DNA of 64,000 nucleotides. It comes from Hermatobates lingyangjiaoensis (taxonomy: Eukaryota; Arthropoda; Insecta; Hemiptera; Hermatobatidae). Both the position numbers and the translations under genes were made by a program. The notes below the pieces were generated by a model. That model searched no databases and was not told where the DNA came from. It was given only the letters and a program-made list of their open reading frames with translations. The stretch lies in assembly GCA_026182355.1 (NCBI GenBank), contig JAPFBL010000559.1, positions 62,001 through 126,000 on the forward strand. Reading direction: 5' to 3'. Below are positions 44,701 through 56,900 of the stretch, in pieces. The number at the start of each line of letters is the position of its first letter. The stretch's first letter is position 1.

Positions 44701-45657
44701 TTGTCGTTGGAAGTGACCAATGTTTTAAAACCACTAACTTCAATAACAGCTCCTTCAACGGGTTCATTTGAGTCGCTTAACACAATACCTCGTACACCCC
44801 ATTGAGCCGACTCCATAAAACTAATAAGGCTTTCAGAATGTTTGTTCCATTCCTGTTTAATTAAATTAGCTGGAGTATCTTGGCAACAGGTAAAATCAAA
44901 CGATATTTCAAAGGCACTAGAAAACATATAGTTTACAGATCTATCCTTGACATCGAGACCTCCAGGACATGGATCGTTTACAAAGTTCAAAGTTTTACTT
45001 TTCATGTACTCTGTTATATTATTAAAATACTTTTCCTCAAAGGGAATATCAACATTTTCTCTAATGCTAGAATTACAATTGGATTTAATAACAATTGAAT
45101 TACTTGAATCAAAAGCACCTACTAAAACAAAATTTTGAGACATAACCCACTCAGCGTAAGTTTTCATATAGTTCGGGGCATTTTTTAAGCAGATCTCTCC
45201 TCTTTCAGGTACATCAGTTTTCTTTATGCACGCCTCATATTGATTTTGTACATGATTATTTGTCAAGGATGGAAGAAAATACATATCCGTAGTTTGAACT
45301 AACTTAGCCAACCTTTCATTGCTATTATAATTTGACAAAATATAATAAGGTAGGAAAGACAAAATATGATGCGCTAATCTATCACCTCCATCTACATTTC
45401 CAACTAGCAATATCTTTGGTTTTAAGGTACTTTCGGAATCCAAGTTTTTAGAAAGCTCCAGAGCTAATACATCTTGGTCTTCTGAATTCTTGCCCAGTAT
45501 ATGAACTTTTAAGATGTCTTGATAACTCAACCCCAATGACTGAAGGATGAGTATATTCTTCTGAGGTAAAATATTTGTCCAACGTAATATTTAAATGCCA
45601 AGATCCATGTATTAAACAAAAAAATGTTAAAAACAAGAGTACTTTTTTAAGAGCCAT
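41726..45657 (-). CDS. Carboxypeptidase D-like metallopeptidase, intronless, two frameshifts
   Basis: Carboxypeptidase D trims C-terminal Lys/Arg from peptides in the trans-Golgi and secretory route. ATG at 45657 opens a signal peptide (KKVLLFLTFFCLIHGS). Domain 1 has lost the zinc ligands (DGGD replaces HGNE) and a TTL fold ends near 44560. Domain 2 keeps HGNE at 44305-44294, NPDG, LNRNF, the LHGG zinc His and the catalytic Glu of TLEIGC, then a TTL domain. Domain 3 has no zinc motif (GNIYNAEPAGRE), again with TTL and a further TTL-like repeat. A membrane segment (FLFIILVSMILISFLGIGYF) and an acidic DQSDSENYHSDSEGE tail close it. Two extra A bases, in AAAA (45507-45510) and A7 (44462-44468), break the frame; removing one at each restores the family alignment. 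They may be assembly errors. No intron in 3.9 kb, unlike its neighbours. Confidence 0.85.
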
Positions 45658-46527
45658 TCTCAATCATATAAACATATGGAAGTTTCATAACAGAATCACA
45701 GGCTGTTAAACATTTCATTACAGTAAAGTAGTTATCGTAGGCAACCAATCCCAGGCATTAATATGTTCCACTAGATTTAGAGGCTAGTGTAATAAGAAGC
45801 TTATAACAACATTAAAAATACCATTAAATAGTTGATAAAATGCTTACGAAACAAAACAGTAAATACTTATATCGCTGATAATATAATTCTCATGAAATTT
45901 GTTTCATAGCTAACAAACATTGATAACACATATCTACTAAACGTAAATTAATATAAAGAAATTAGTGATGTAACAATTATAACCTGGTGATTTTAAGACT
46001 GCCTACATTACTGTACTACCAACGCAACAAACAAAACATTTATTAACTGCTGCATAAATAAATATTTTAATTAATAATCTCATTTAAGATATATGCTTTG
46101 GATTGATTAAGTAAAGCTGTTGATAATATTAATATTAGTAAAAAAAACTTTTTAGCATATTAGGATGTATAAGCTAGTGAACGTCACACCACTTACTAAC
46201 CTGTTTCCTGGTGTTTTCTGGAAAGTGGTAGGATAGAATTTTGACGTTGTAAGATTTGTATTATGTTTTTAGCTGCAATTATATTGAAACGTAGTTAGTT
46301 GTAGTTTGTATTACTTAGATATTGTACAATTTGTAGTCGATGCTTTAAGCAATATGTTCATATAGCCAATTTTAATCATCAGGTAAATAAGCGTTTTTAG
46401 TAAATTACTTAGTATTGAAAACTGGTTCCGTTTATGTAATCATTATTTTCATATTTCAGTACTGTATAATATATTATATTTGCGCTGTTATAAACTGTTT
46501 TAGAGCTGAAGAAAAAACTGTCTTAAC
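45658..46527. promoter_or_regulatory. Divergent promoter region, carboxypeptidase D-like / Spt6
   Basis: The two start codons face away from each other 870 bp apart, so both promoters must lie here. No TATA box or initiator is convincing. TGTTTTAG/AG at 46495-46502 could be the acceptor of a 5' UTR intron of Spt6. No repeat was recognised in the interval. Confidence 0.5.
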
Positions 46528-46566
46528 ATGGCAGATTTCATAGATTCTGAGGCCGAAGAAAGTGAG
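46528..46566 (+). CDS. Spt6: Spt6 coding exon 1
   Basis: 13 codons (MADFIDSEAEESE), donor GAG/GTATGT, phase 0. Confidence 0.92.
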
Positions 46567-49500
46567 GTATGTAGTAATATATTATAGTTTCATTCCTACA
46601 GAACATTAAAATGAAAGTTTTTGTAATCTTTCCAAAGTTATTTAACAACATTGAAACTTAAAAGTATGACTAATTATTTCCTTTCGATCTTATTGTATTT
46701 GAAGGCCATGCAAGTGATACAAATCTGAAAAACACATAATTATTCACTTTCTTAAATACATAATTGCTGAAATGAAATAAATAATGGGTGTTTTGCAATA
46801 AGACTATATTTATCAAGGTATATATTTGAGTAATTAATTAGAGTATAACACAACTTGAAGTGATGACATTCTCTGCGCAAGTTTGAATGCTAGAAACGTA
46901 TTTTACTTTTTAGTATGTGTTAAAAACGATGGCTGTCTGATGGAATATATTTAGCCGTTTTAAATTTGATCCTGAATGATTTCGTTTTGTTTTGAAATTA
47001 AATTTTTGTCATAGGATGAGGAGTTGACTCCACAAGATAAGAAGAAGTTAAAAAGGATAAAACATTTAGAAGATGATGAGGATGAAGAAGAGGAAGGTAA
47101 CTTTTGATTCTATAAGATAAATGATAGACTATTAGTAACTTGCTGTTTTAGTGACAAGTGAATAAGTTAAAAATTCACTAGAATTTATTGTTATTGCTGT
47201 AGTACGCGTATCTTCAAGAAAAATTCTGTAGTTGTTTACGGCTATTTCAGGAGTTTGCTTGGAGTCATTTGCAAAAGTATGGAACAAAAAAAATTAATTA
47301 TTAAATATTTTTGTATGTAATTAGTTACTAAATTTAAATAATTAAGTCTTTTTTTTTTTATCTACCCTTAAGCATCATTTGATCTTTCAATGAATGAAAT
47401 ATTTAAGATTTTAAGCCTTTAGAACATCATTTTCCGTGTTTTCATTTGCAATGAAAACTGATACCCATAAATGATAAAATATACGTAGCAAGTGTCATTC
47501 AACTGAATTGTGTAATAACTTATTAAACTTTATAACTGAATCGATGTTTCAGGTATTCTGAAGTACAATATACTAACATACGTGCAAGTAGCATTTCCGC
47601 CCTAAACGCTTACTTATTATTCTACTTTTCGAAAATCCTTCCAAACTTCTATTTCCACCGGAATAGTTCGTATTTCGAATTTAATTATAGTATATGAAAC
47701 GGTGCAATTTGTTGTACTTTCATAAACATCATATGGCTTACAAGTACTGTTTATGCATACCATTTTAAGGATGCTTCATTGAAACAAAAAATTATAAAAA
47801 CTACATATGTTTTCGGAATAAAGTAGTAATATATTATATGTATACAAGACCACACATAAACACGGTTGAAAGATCTTAGTCTTTTTTTCCTCATTTCATA
47901 TTGTTTGATTTATTGTTTGCTCATCAAACAATAGGACTCATCTACAGTATGAGGCCCATTTTTCTGTAAAATATCAATTTGATCCATCAAAGATTCTGGA
48001 CCGTAGCGTGGCCACAAACTTTGGATACATAGTCACCCACCCACTTACATACATACATCATATATATATAACTTTAAATTATACAAAGCGCGACACAGAA
48101 AAAAGAATAAGAAGAACACTTATAGAATTCAATATTTCGAACTTTTGTTCGTCATCAGGAGTAGACTAGAAGAGAGGACGAAGTGAGAGAGATCTCCCCA
48201 CGTTGAAAAACGGAGCGCGAATCAATTCGAAATATTGAATTCTGTAAGTGTTATTTTTAATCTTTTTTCTGTGTCGTGCTTTGTGTAATTTAAAGTTTTA
48301 TAGTCCTTGTGGACCGTACCTTATATTTAGTATATATATATATATAACCAATTAACTGAAACGATTCCACGAACTAAATAAACTAAGTTATAAAACTAAT
48401 TTGTTTTAATAATTTCAAAATATAAACATGGATGGATTTTGTTGTAATTGATAAGTAAATAATGTCTATTTATTAGACTCAAAGAAGGGTTTGGTCTTCT
48501 CCCAAAAAAGAAATATAGCAAGAACTAATTAAACTTATATTGAAAATAAACATTACTGCAATATAAGTATGAATTGTCATTTAAGAAAGAGAAATGCCTC
48601 CAAAATCCCTACTGGAGAGTAGGGAAACCGTTATAACCTCTGTGTAAAGGTCCGTCTCTGTAAACGCTGGGGCTCGTAAAGTACACTCTAGCCGCTTATT
48701 TTTGTATATCTCACCGCTTATGCATATAATATCATTAGTACAGCTACAGCAGTAATAATATTTTTAAAAAGCGGAAAGTAGATTTCGTGTTACGAAATAC
48801 AGTGGATTCCGCTTAATTGGGACAAATCTCAAAGAACGGAAACCAAACTATGAACTACAATTGTAAATTTGTATGTTTAATTGGGACAACATTCCGCTTA
48901 ATTGGGACAGTAAATTTAAGATTTTAGTACAGTAGAGTCCTGATTAACCGAGTATGTTTTAACTGAGTTCCGGTTTAACCGAGCCGGTGCAGCTGCAAAA
49001 CAAACACCACCCCCTTCTAAATCCCGGAAAGCCAGAAAGACGGCTTCTTTCTGAACCCGATACCCGTGTTTTTAAAAATCCGCAGCTTCCTCATGTTCAC
49101 ATTTGCTACCTTTTCCATCCGAGCCAGTGCAGCGGCAAAACAACCCCCCCCCCCCCCCCCCCCCCTTTCCATAGTCCGGGAAAGCCGGAAAGGCGGCTTC
49201 TTTCTAATCCTGACACCCGTGTTTTAAAAAGCCGCGGCAGCCTCACATCGACATTTGCTTGTCTTCAGTCCTATTCAGCTACCGATACACTTCGCTGTGA
49301 CAACTGTCTCAATTCTTGCGCGTTCATTCACTCACCATACATACACCTTGCAGGTGAAGTTATTGTCACTATTGCGAGTTTATTCGCTCACCGATACACC
49401 TCGCGCGTGAACAGTGCGTGAAATTATTTTTCCTCAATTGTATTTTCAAAAAATTTTACCCTTGCCAAAATGCCAAGAAACGATTTGACACTTACTAGTA

Positions 49501-51802
49501 AAATTGCTTTGCTTGATAAAATAAAAAGCCAGCCACTTAATATAGGTTATCGTCGGCTCGCTGAGATAACTGGTGTACCAAAATCTACCATATCGCGTGT
49601 CTTACGACAAGAAAGTCAACTGCGTGAGGAATTCGCATTGCAAGATGGACCGGCAGGGACATCCAAAAGAAAACGTGATGGGAAGGATCCAGACGTTGAA
49701 GAAGCACTAGATCAATTGGTTTTCTATTGTTAGTGGCAGAGGCGTAAATATCAATATCATATATATCAATATAAGTATCAATATAAGACGGTCCAATATT
49801 GAAGGCGAAGTCAGAGGAGTTCGACCTCACTTAGACAACCTACGAAATATACAGCTGGAATTTCTGGAAAGCTGTTTTCGTATAAAATAAAATTATTAAA
49901 AAAATATGCATTGTTTAATTTTGTGTGTTACTGGTTAATGGCATTGTTCCTAAAACCAATCAAATGAATTTCCAAAAAAAAAGTGATATTCGTTTAATTG
50001 GGACAGCCGCTTAATTGGGACAAAACGCCTCGGTCCCGATGTATCCCAATTAACCGGAATCGACTGTAATATCTTTCAGGATAACACGGCTTTTGTTCTA
50101 ATAGCCAGTTGCTCTCTTACGTAGTTTACCTGACCTCCTACATTGAATATTGAAAGAAAAATTTTCACATTTAAAGGTTTAAAATATTCCTAGTCTGTCT
50201 GAAGAATGTCTTTTTAAGATGTAGGATAATTACATTTAATACTCTTCAAAGAATGTTTTCATTTTTGTAGTACGTTTAATATTTTTGGCCTTTTATCGAA
50301 TTATTATATTGGGAATTTTATGGCTCCTTAGTATTTAATAAAAATCACTTTTCTTTTCCATATGTCAAAAATCATATATACCAATTTACTCTGAGTGAGT
50401 GTTATCTTTTTCCTGCGTGCTGTACTCTGTTATAAGGTTGCTGTGAATGTATATTGAGAAAAAATATATTATACTAATTAACCAGTTTTTCATACTCAAA
50501 TCAAAGGCAAAGCCAAATATTCAGTACAATTTATAACTTTTATCGATTGAATTAGAAGTCAAAATTTTTACATTTTATTAAAAAATATATATATATATTT
50601 CCCGTTGTTTTAAAAACCTGAGGATATTTATATTTTATTGTCTTTTTAGCTCAAAGATAATGCGAAAATTTCAAGACTCTAGAATTAGTAGTTTAGGAGA
50701 AAACAATGTTGTCTAAAAACAGGTTTTTGGCAAAAAAGTGACTTTCCCATCATGCATAATTGCTCCCAAATAATAACACTAATCTACAGTGTGAGGCCCA
50801 TTTTTCTGTAAAATATCAACTTGATCCATCAAAGATTCTGGATTGTAGCGTGTCCACAAACTTTGGATACATACTCACCCACCCACTTATACACAGACAT
50901 CATCTAAAAAACTTCTTAAAACATGTAACTCAAAATCTTGAGATCGAATTTTTCCATGATCACTATACGTATAGTAAAGTAACAACAAATATATATATAT
51001 ATATCACATAAACACGTGAAATAACAATCAATGATCAAACCACAATATGAAATGGGAAAATAAAACTAGGATCTTTAAACCGTAACAAGCGACCTTCGTC
51101 AGAATCAAAAACCCAACTGAAACACTAGATGCAGAAAGCATCTGGTGAGGGGTTGAGAAGAGTGGTATTTTAAAAGGGTTGAAGTGCAGGAAAGGACAAA
51201 TGTCCAGAAAGGGATGTTTGGGGAAACGAAGGAGTACATTAAGAAATAGTTAAAAAAACTATCCGCTAGCTGTCAAGTTGACCGCTGTTGCAGTCGAAAG
51301 ATCTTAGTCTTGTTTTCCCATTTCATATTGTGGTTTAATCATTCAGATATATATAGCAAATTAAATTAAATAGTTCCACAAACTAAATTAACAGTGTTCA
51401 TAAAAAGAACAACTGTCATTGCCTTTCTCCATTGTTTTAGTCACATCTATCTTCCTGATGACGAGTCCATGGAAATAGAGTGAGTAGTGAGTTTCTGTTT
51501 CTAAATACGTGATCCAATCAATGAAGTATAAAACCACGATATCGTTTCGTTACGTTCCTTCTGCATAACTTTTATGTTGCCTTCTTTATTTTTACTTTGC
51601 TTGCTGTCTGATGACATAAAGTGGAAGGTCTCAGAGTATTTATTTCTGTAGTTTCCCTTTTTCCTTATATATATAAGTAGTGAGTAGCAGTTGGCTTCTC
51701 AACGCGAGTACTTCGCACTTCTTCCCGGTGACGACGGATGTCGAAATATCGAAGTGAGTTCTGTAGTGTCTTTCTGTGTTCTTTTCTTTTCTCTGTGTTA
51801 AA

Positions 51803-51838
<36 letters not shown>

Positions 51839-51840
51839 AA

Positions 51841-51874
<34 letters not shown>

Positions 51875-53916
51875 GTTTCATGGTGAATCACAAACACGGA
51901 ACTAAGGAACAAACACACTTACTGTCTCTAATTTTCGGTTGAACCGTCATTAGGGGAGTTGTGAGTTGATCTCAACTCTCAACCGAAAATTAGAGACAGT
52001 AAGTGTGTTTGTTCCTTAGTTCTGAGTTTGTGATTCACTGTGAAACGTTTGTTGTCCTTTTGGATCGTTTTCCTGTTTACAATATATATATATATACTAA
52101 ATAATCACAATTAACTCGTGATGGAAACTAATGAAAGTAAAATTTACAAGGAAAAATAAAAATTATTTTTAATAAAAATTAAAATTATTTTCCCTTGTGG
52201 ATTTTACTTTCATATATATATGAATTTCACAAAACAATGTTATTGGTGTTTTTAGATGATGAGGAGAAGATCAGAGAAGAGTTAAGAGACCTTATAGATG
52301 ATGATCCAATTGATGATGAAAGTGAAAGTGGGGAGGGGAGTTCAGAAGATGAAGACAGAAGAGAAGTGAAACGAGGGGAGAAGAGACATGAAGAGGATTT
52401 TGATGATAGGTTAGAAGATGATGATTATGACCTTTTAGAAGAAAATCTGGGCAGAAGAATTGAAAGAAGAGTAAGTTTACTTTTTAAATTATTAGTTAGT
52501 TCTCTAATTTATAATATCCATTGTTATTATTGTTATTATAATATCACAATTCGTTCACTTTTCATTCGTACAATGTACTTATAGTACTCATATTTCTTTG
52601 GGTCAGAGCCACTAACTATGCAAAGTATGGATTTAATGCAGCTACAAGATTGTGCTAACACGATAACTTTTTGAAATCCAGGACTGTTATATTTAATATT
52701 TTCATTCCTAAACGTATTTACATTAAATGTTTAATGTATTGATTCTACTAATACAAGTACCCTCAATGTGGATTTATCACACCATTGTTTTCTTTGACAT
52801 GAATCATACATTAATTTTAATACATTGCTAATTGTCGTCTGAGCTATACTTTCAGAAACTAACATATTTATTTAGGTATAGTACCTAGTCGCTGGTACGA
52901 TACCTGAATATGCATGGTACTCAGTCCCTGGTACCTCTGGTACCATATATGAATTTGATAATTTGTCCTATTTAGTTTATACTAGCTGATCTACCTCGTG
53001 TTTCTCGAGAAACAATTTCATTCCAACTCTAATAATAAATTACTTATAACGAAAACACTTTAAATTTTCTGTTGTTCTGTTACCCTTAGTTTTTTTAGAT
53101 AAACGAAATTAATACAGAATGTCTATTATAGATTAAGCAAAAAAAAGGATATAATATAAAACATTAAAAATTGCACACATTTTTTTTCAAAATTAAAACG
53201 AAGGTATAGGAAGGTAGATTATCATCAAAATCAAAATTACATCATTAACTTTCTCGAGGAAATTTAAAGAAGTTTCAGTTATAAAATATCCTTTAACTTA
53301 CTCCTGCAATAGAAAGAGGAACATGTTAGGGAGAGCTTTGCTCCTAGGATCCCCATTTCAGAAATATTTTCCGAACTAACATACCTTATAATGCTCTTAT
53401 AATTTATTCCACAATAACTATGTTGAATTGAATTACAACTGTTTCATTATACTGAAAACTGTTTTAAGGGGGTTTTTAAATTGAATCCCTTAGACCTTCA
53501 AAATGAAATCAAATTACTTGAAATTCAATTATAATGTTTTTTGTAAGTTCACAAGTATGTAAGAGAACATATATATATATATATATATTATTTAGGTATA
53601 GTACCTAGTCGCTGGTACGATACCTGAATATGCATGGTACTCAGTCCCTGGTACCTCTGGTACCATATATGAATTTGATAATTTGTCCTATTTAGTTTAT
53701 ACTAGCTGATCTATCTGGTGTTTCTCGAGAAACAATTTAATTCCAACTCCTTGTATCGCGCCAGTTTACATCGGCCAGTGGACGCATTTACGTCTCCGTT
53801 CCTTCATTCTTTCTCCTTTTATTTTCTTTCTTTCTACTCTCCTGAAGACGGCAAGACGCCGAAATTATCGAGATTCGTTAGTGTTCGTCCTTTTTCTTGT
53901 GTTCTCTAGCTGTAAC

Positions 53917-53953
<37 letters not shown>

Positions 53954-56900
53954 GCACTGAGTTGTACATATATGAATGAAAACTCTATAAAATTAATGTA
54001 TGGAATAAAAATGAAATTGTAACCTAAATTAAATTTTAAATCAATTTTAATTGTTGTCCTTTATAACTGGACACTTAAGTAATTGTTCAATTTTAATTGG
54101 ATTGATTTTCAAAATTTTATCTCCTAGTAATTGAGATATTTTATTTGATATTATGTTTAATACAATTGATAGTTGACAGATTAGATTAAACAAATAATAA
54201 AAAAATCTTTTTCGTGGAACCATACAACAAGAAATGTTTGAAGAAGTTTAGAGCCTGCTCTTTGGACAATAGTCCAGAGGTTGATAAATAAGAGGGCCGA
54301 CCGTAGACACCCCCTTCCCCCCCAATAAGCTCTTGATCAAAATGAAAATAGCTTCCTCTGAAAAAGTAGCATAAGATTGAATAAAAAGTTTTTTGTAATT
54401 TGTTTGTATACATTTTCTATAGGAAAAACATTTACACACAGAAACACATGCACACATACTAACTGTACAGAGAGTCATTTTTATATTGATAAAACTATCG
54501 ACCGTGAAATAGAAACAAAATTAATGTTTATCAGGACTCGTTCAGTTCTTCAGATTCAAATTAAACTCTCATTGCCAATGTTTCGGTTTTTATTTAAAAC
54601 CTTTTTCATAGTCCTACAAAAACAGAGGAATTTTAAGAAATAATTCAATCTTTCAAAGATCAAACATACATATAAGGCGCAATTAGTTATAAATAAGAAA
54701 TTACAATAGAAATTTTGATAATAGGTTAGTGAGAAAACTTACAGAAGTATAAAATTTTGAAATAGACTTTTGATTTTAATAAAATAATAATAATAGCGAA
54801 AGAAATGGATGAACAGAAAAGGAAAACTCTGGAAATGTTATATATTAAAAAGGATCAGTCATTCGTTAATTATAGAAGTGACATTTCAAATCTAAATAGT
54901 ATTTATTCGGGAGTGTTAAGTTAAACATTGTTGATCGATGCAAAATTGTTTTAGTGAATTTTTGGTTGTCTTGTTTGTTTTTCAGTTCAGTGTAGCATGT
55001 ACATTCAAACTAGACAGTTGTTAAAATCCACAGACTATATTTTTCTTGTAAAAAAATCATTAATGTAATACTTAGTTTTTCTGTTTCAAAATTGTATACT
55101 TCTGTAAGTTTTCTCAATAACCTATTGTCAAAATAACTGTTGTAATTTCTTGTTTATAACCAATTGCGCTTTTTATGTATGTTTGATTTTTGAAAGATTG
55201 AATTATTTCTTACATTCCCTCTGTTAAAAAGATTTCTCATAAACACGTGAAATAACAATCAATGATCAAACCACAATAAGAAATGGGAAAACAAGACTAA
55301 GATCTTTCTTAGTCAGTTGGGTGTTTGACTCTGACGAAAACTGCTTGTTACGGTTGAAAGATCTTAGTCTTGTTTTCCCATTTCTTATTGTGGTTTGATC
55401 ATTCCCTCTGTTTTGTAGGCCTATGAAAAAAGTTTTAAATAAAAACCGAAATGTTGGCAATGAGAGTTTAATTTGAACCTGAAGAATTGACCGAGTCCTT
55501 TTAAACTTTTTATGTCATTTTTATATACAGGGTGGTCCAAAATGATCTGACACATTTGTAGGCTTAATAAAAGCCAAACATAATAAATCATTTGAAAAAA
55601 ACTTTTATTTTCTGAATGTACATATAATGCCATTTTATTTTATTTATACCAAAATGTATTTATATATTTGATAAGCTTTTTTTATTTATTTTCAAAATAT
55701 CCTTATGAACTGGAACGGCGAGCATCGCGCATTCATTGTTGAAACATTTTTCGAAAACAACGAATCGATAACATCAACACAACGAGCATTCCGTTTGCAC
55801 TTTAAGCTCAAAAGACATGACCCTCCCTCCACCCACTCGTAACACAATTTTATTATGGGTTGCAAAACTTTAGAATAAGTGGATTAACATTAAAAAGAAA
55901 ATCACCAGGCCGCCCAAGGTCTGCCTTGATTAAGGTTGATCCACTTATTCTAAAGTTTTGCAACCCATAATAAAATTGTGTTACGAGTGGGTGGAGGGAA
56001 GGTCATGTCTTTTGAGCTTAAAGTGCAAACGGAATGCTCGTTGTGTTGATGTTATCGATTCGTTGTTTACGAAAAATGTTTCAACAATGAATGCGCGATG
56101 CTCGCCGTTCCAGTTCTTAAGGATATTTTGAAAATAAATAAAAAAAAGCTTATCAAATATATAAATACATTTTGGTATAAATAAAATAAAATGGCATTAT
56201 ATGTACATTCAGAAAATAAAAGTTTTTTTCAAATGATTTATTATGTTTGGCTTTTATTAAGCCTACAAATGTGTCAGATCATTTTGGACCACCCTGTATA
56301 AGATGAAAGATATTTACTTATTCTGATTTTTTTTGTAACTAATATTTTTTTTTTATTTTTTAAAGAAACGATTCAAAAGGTTGAGAAGTATCGAAGATGA
56401 AGAATCTGACGGAGAGGGAGGTGAAGGTGAAGAAGTTGAGAGAGAGGCGATTGCCAATGAACTGTTTGAAGGATCTGACAACGTAAGTGCCAATAAAATA
56501 ATGTTATCATAAAGAACATTAAAATCATTTCTTTTTGAAAAATATTTTCAAAAACCATAAAAAACAGATGAGGCAAACCAATAGATGTTTGTTTTAACCA
56601 GATTTTCTGCATGCGAGCTACTTATAAAAGGAACAAGTCACAGTTATACCACTGTATTTATTTAGAAATATAATGAGGTTATGTAATAATCTATATATAA
56701 TATTATATTACATAATAATTAATATCATATTTAACACAACTCACATCGATATTTCGACCATCGTCGTCATCAGGAGGTGTGGAGTCGCCGCCCTGTCTTC
56801 CTGCGGGACTCTTCGCTCTTCACACCTCCTGATGACGACGATGGTCGAAATATCGATGTGAGTTATGTCTGTGTCTTTCTGCGTGTTTCCTTCGTTTTGA

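Larger units (their letters stand above)
48640..50990. repeat. Dispersed repeat Q, copy 2, split by pogo
   Basis: Collinear with 17480-18960. The pogo element at 48800-50066 interrupts it: left flank AATAATATTTTTAAAAAGCG matches 17565-17585 and the right flank (GGCTTTTGTTCTAATAGCC) resumes at about 17630. The right end carries CGATCACTATACGTATAGTA. Confidence 0.7.

Noticed and set aside
49020..49421. 144-codon ORF over the C-run
   Set aside because: It spans a tandem duplication and homopolymer C tract inside a pogo element; no family similarity and translation depends on the exact C count.
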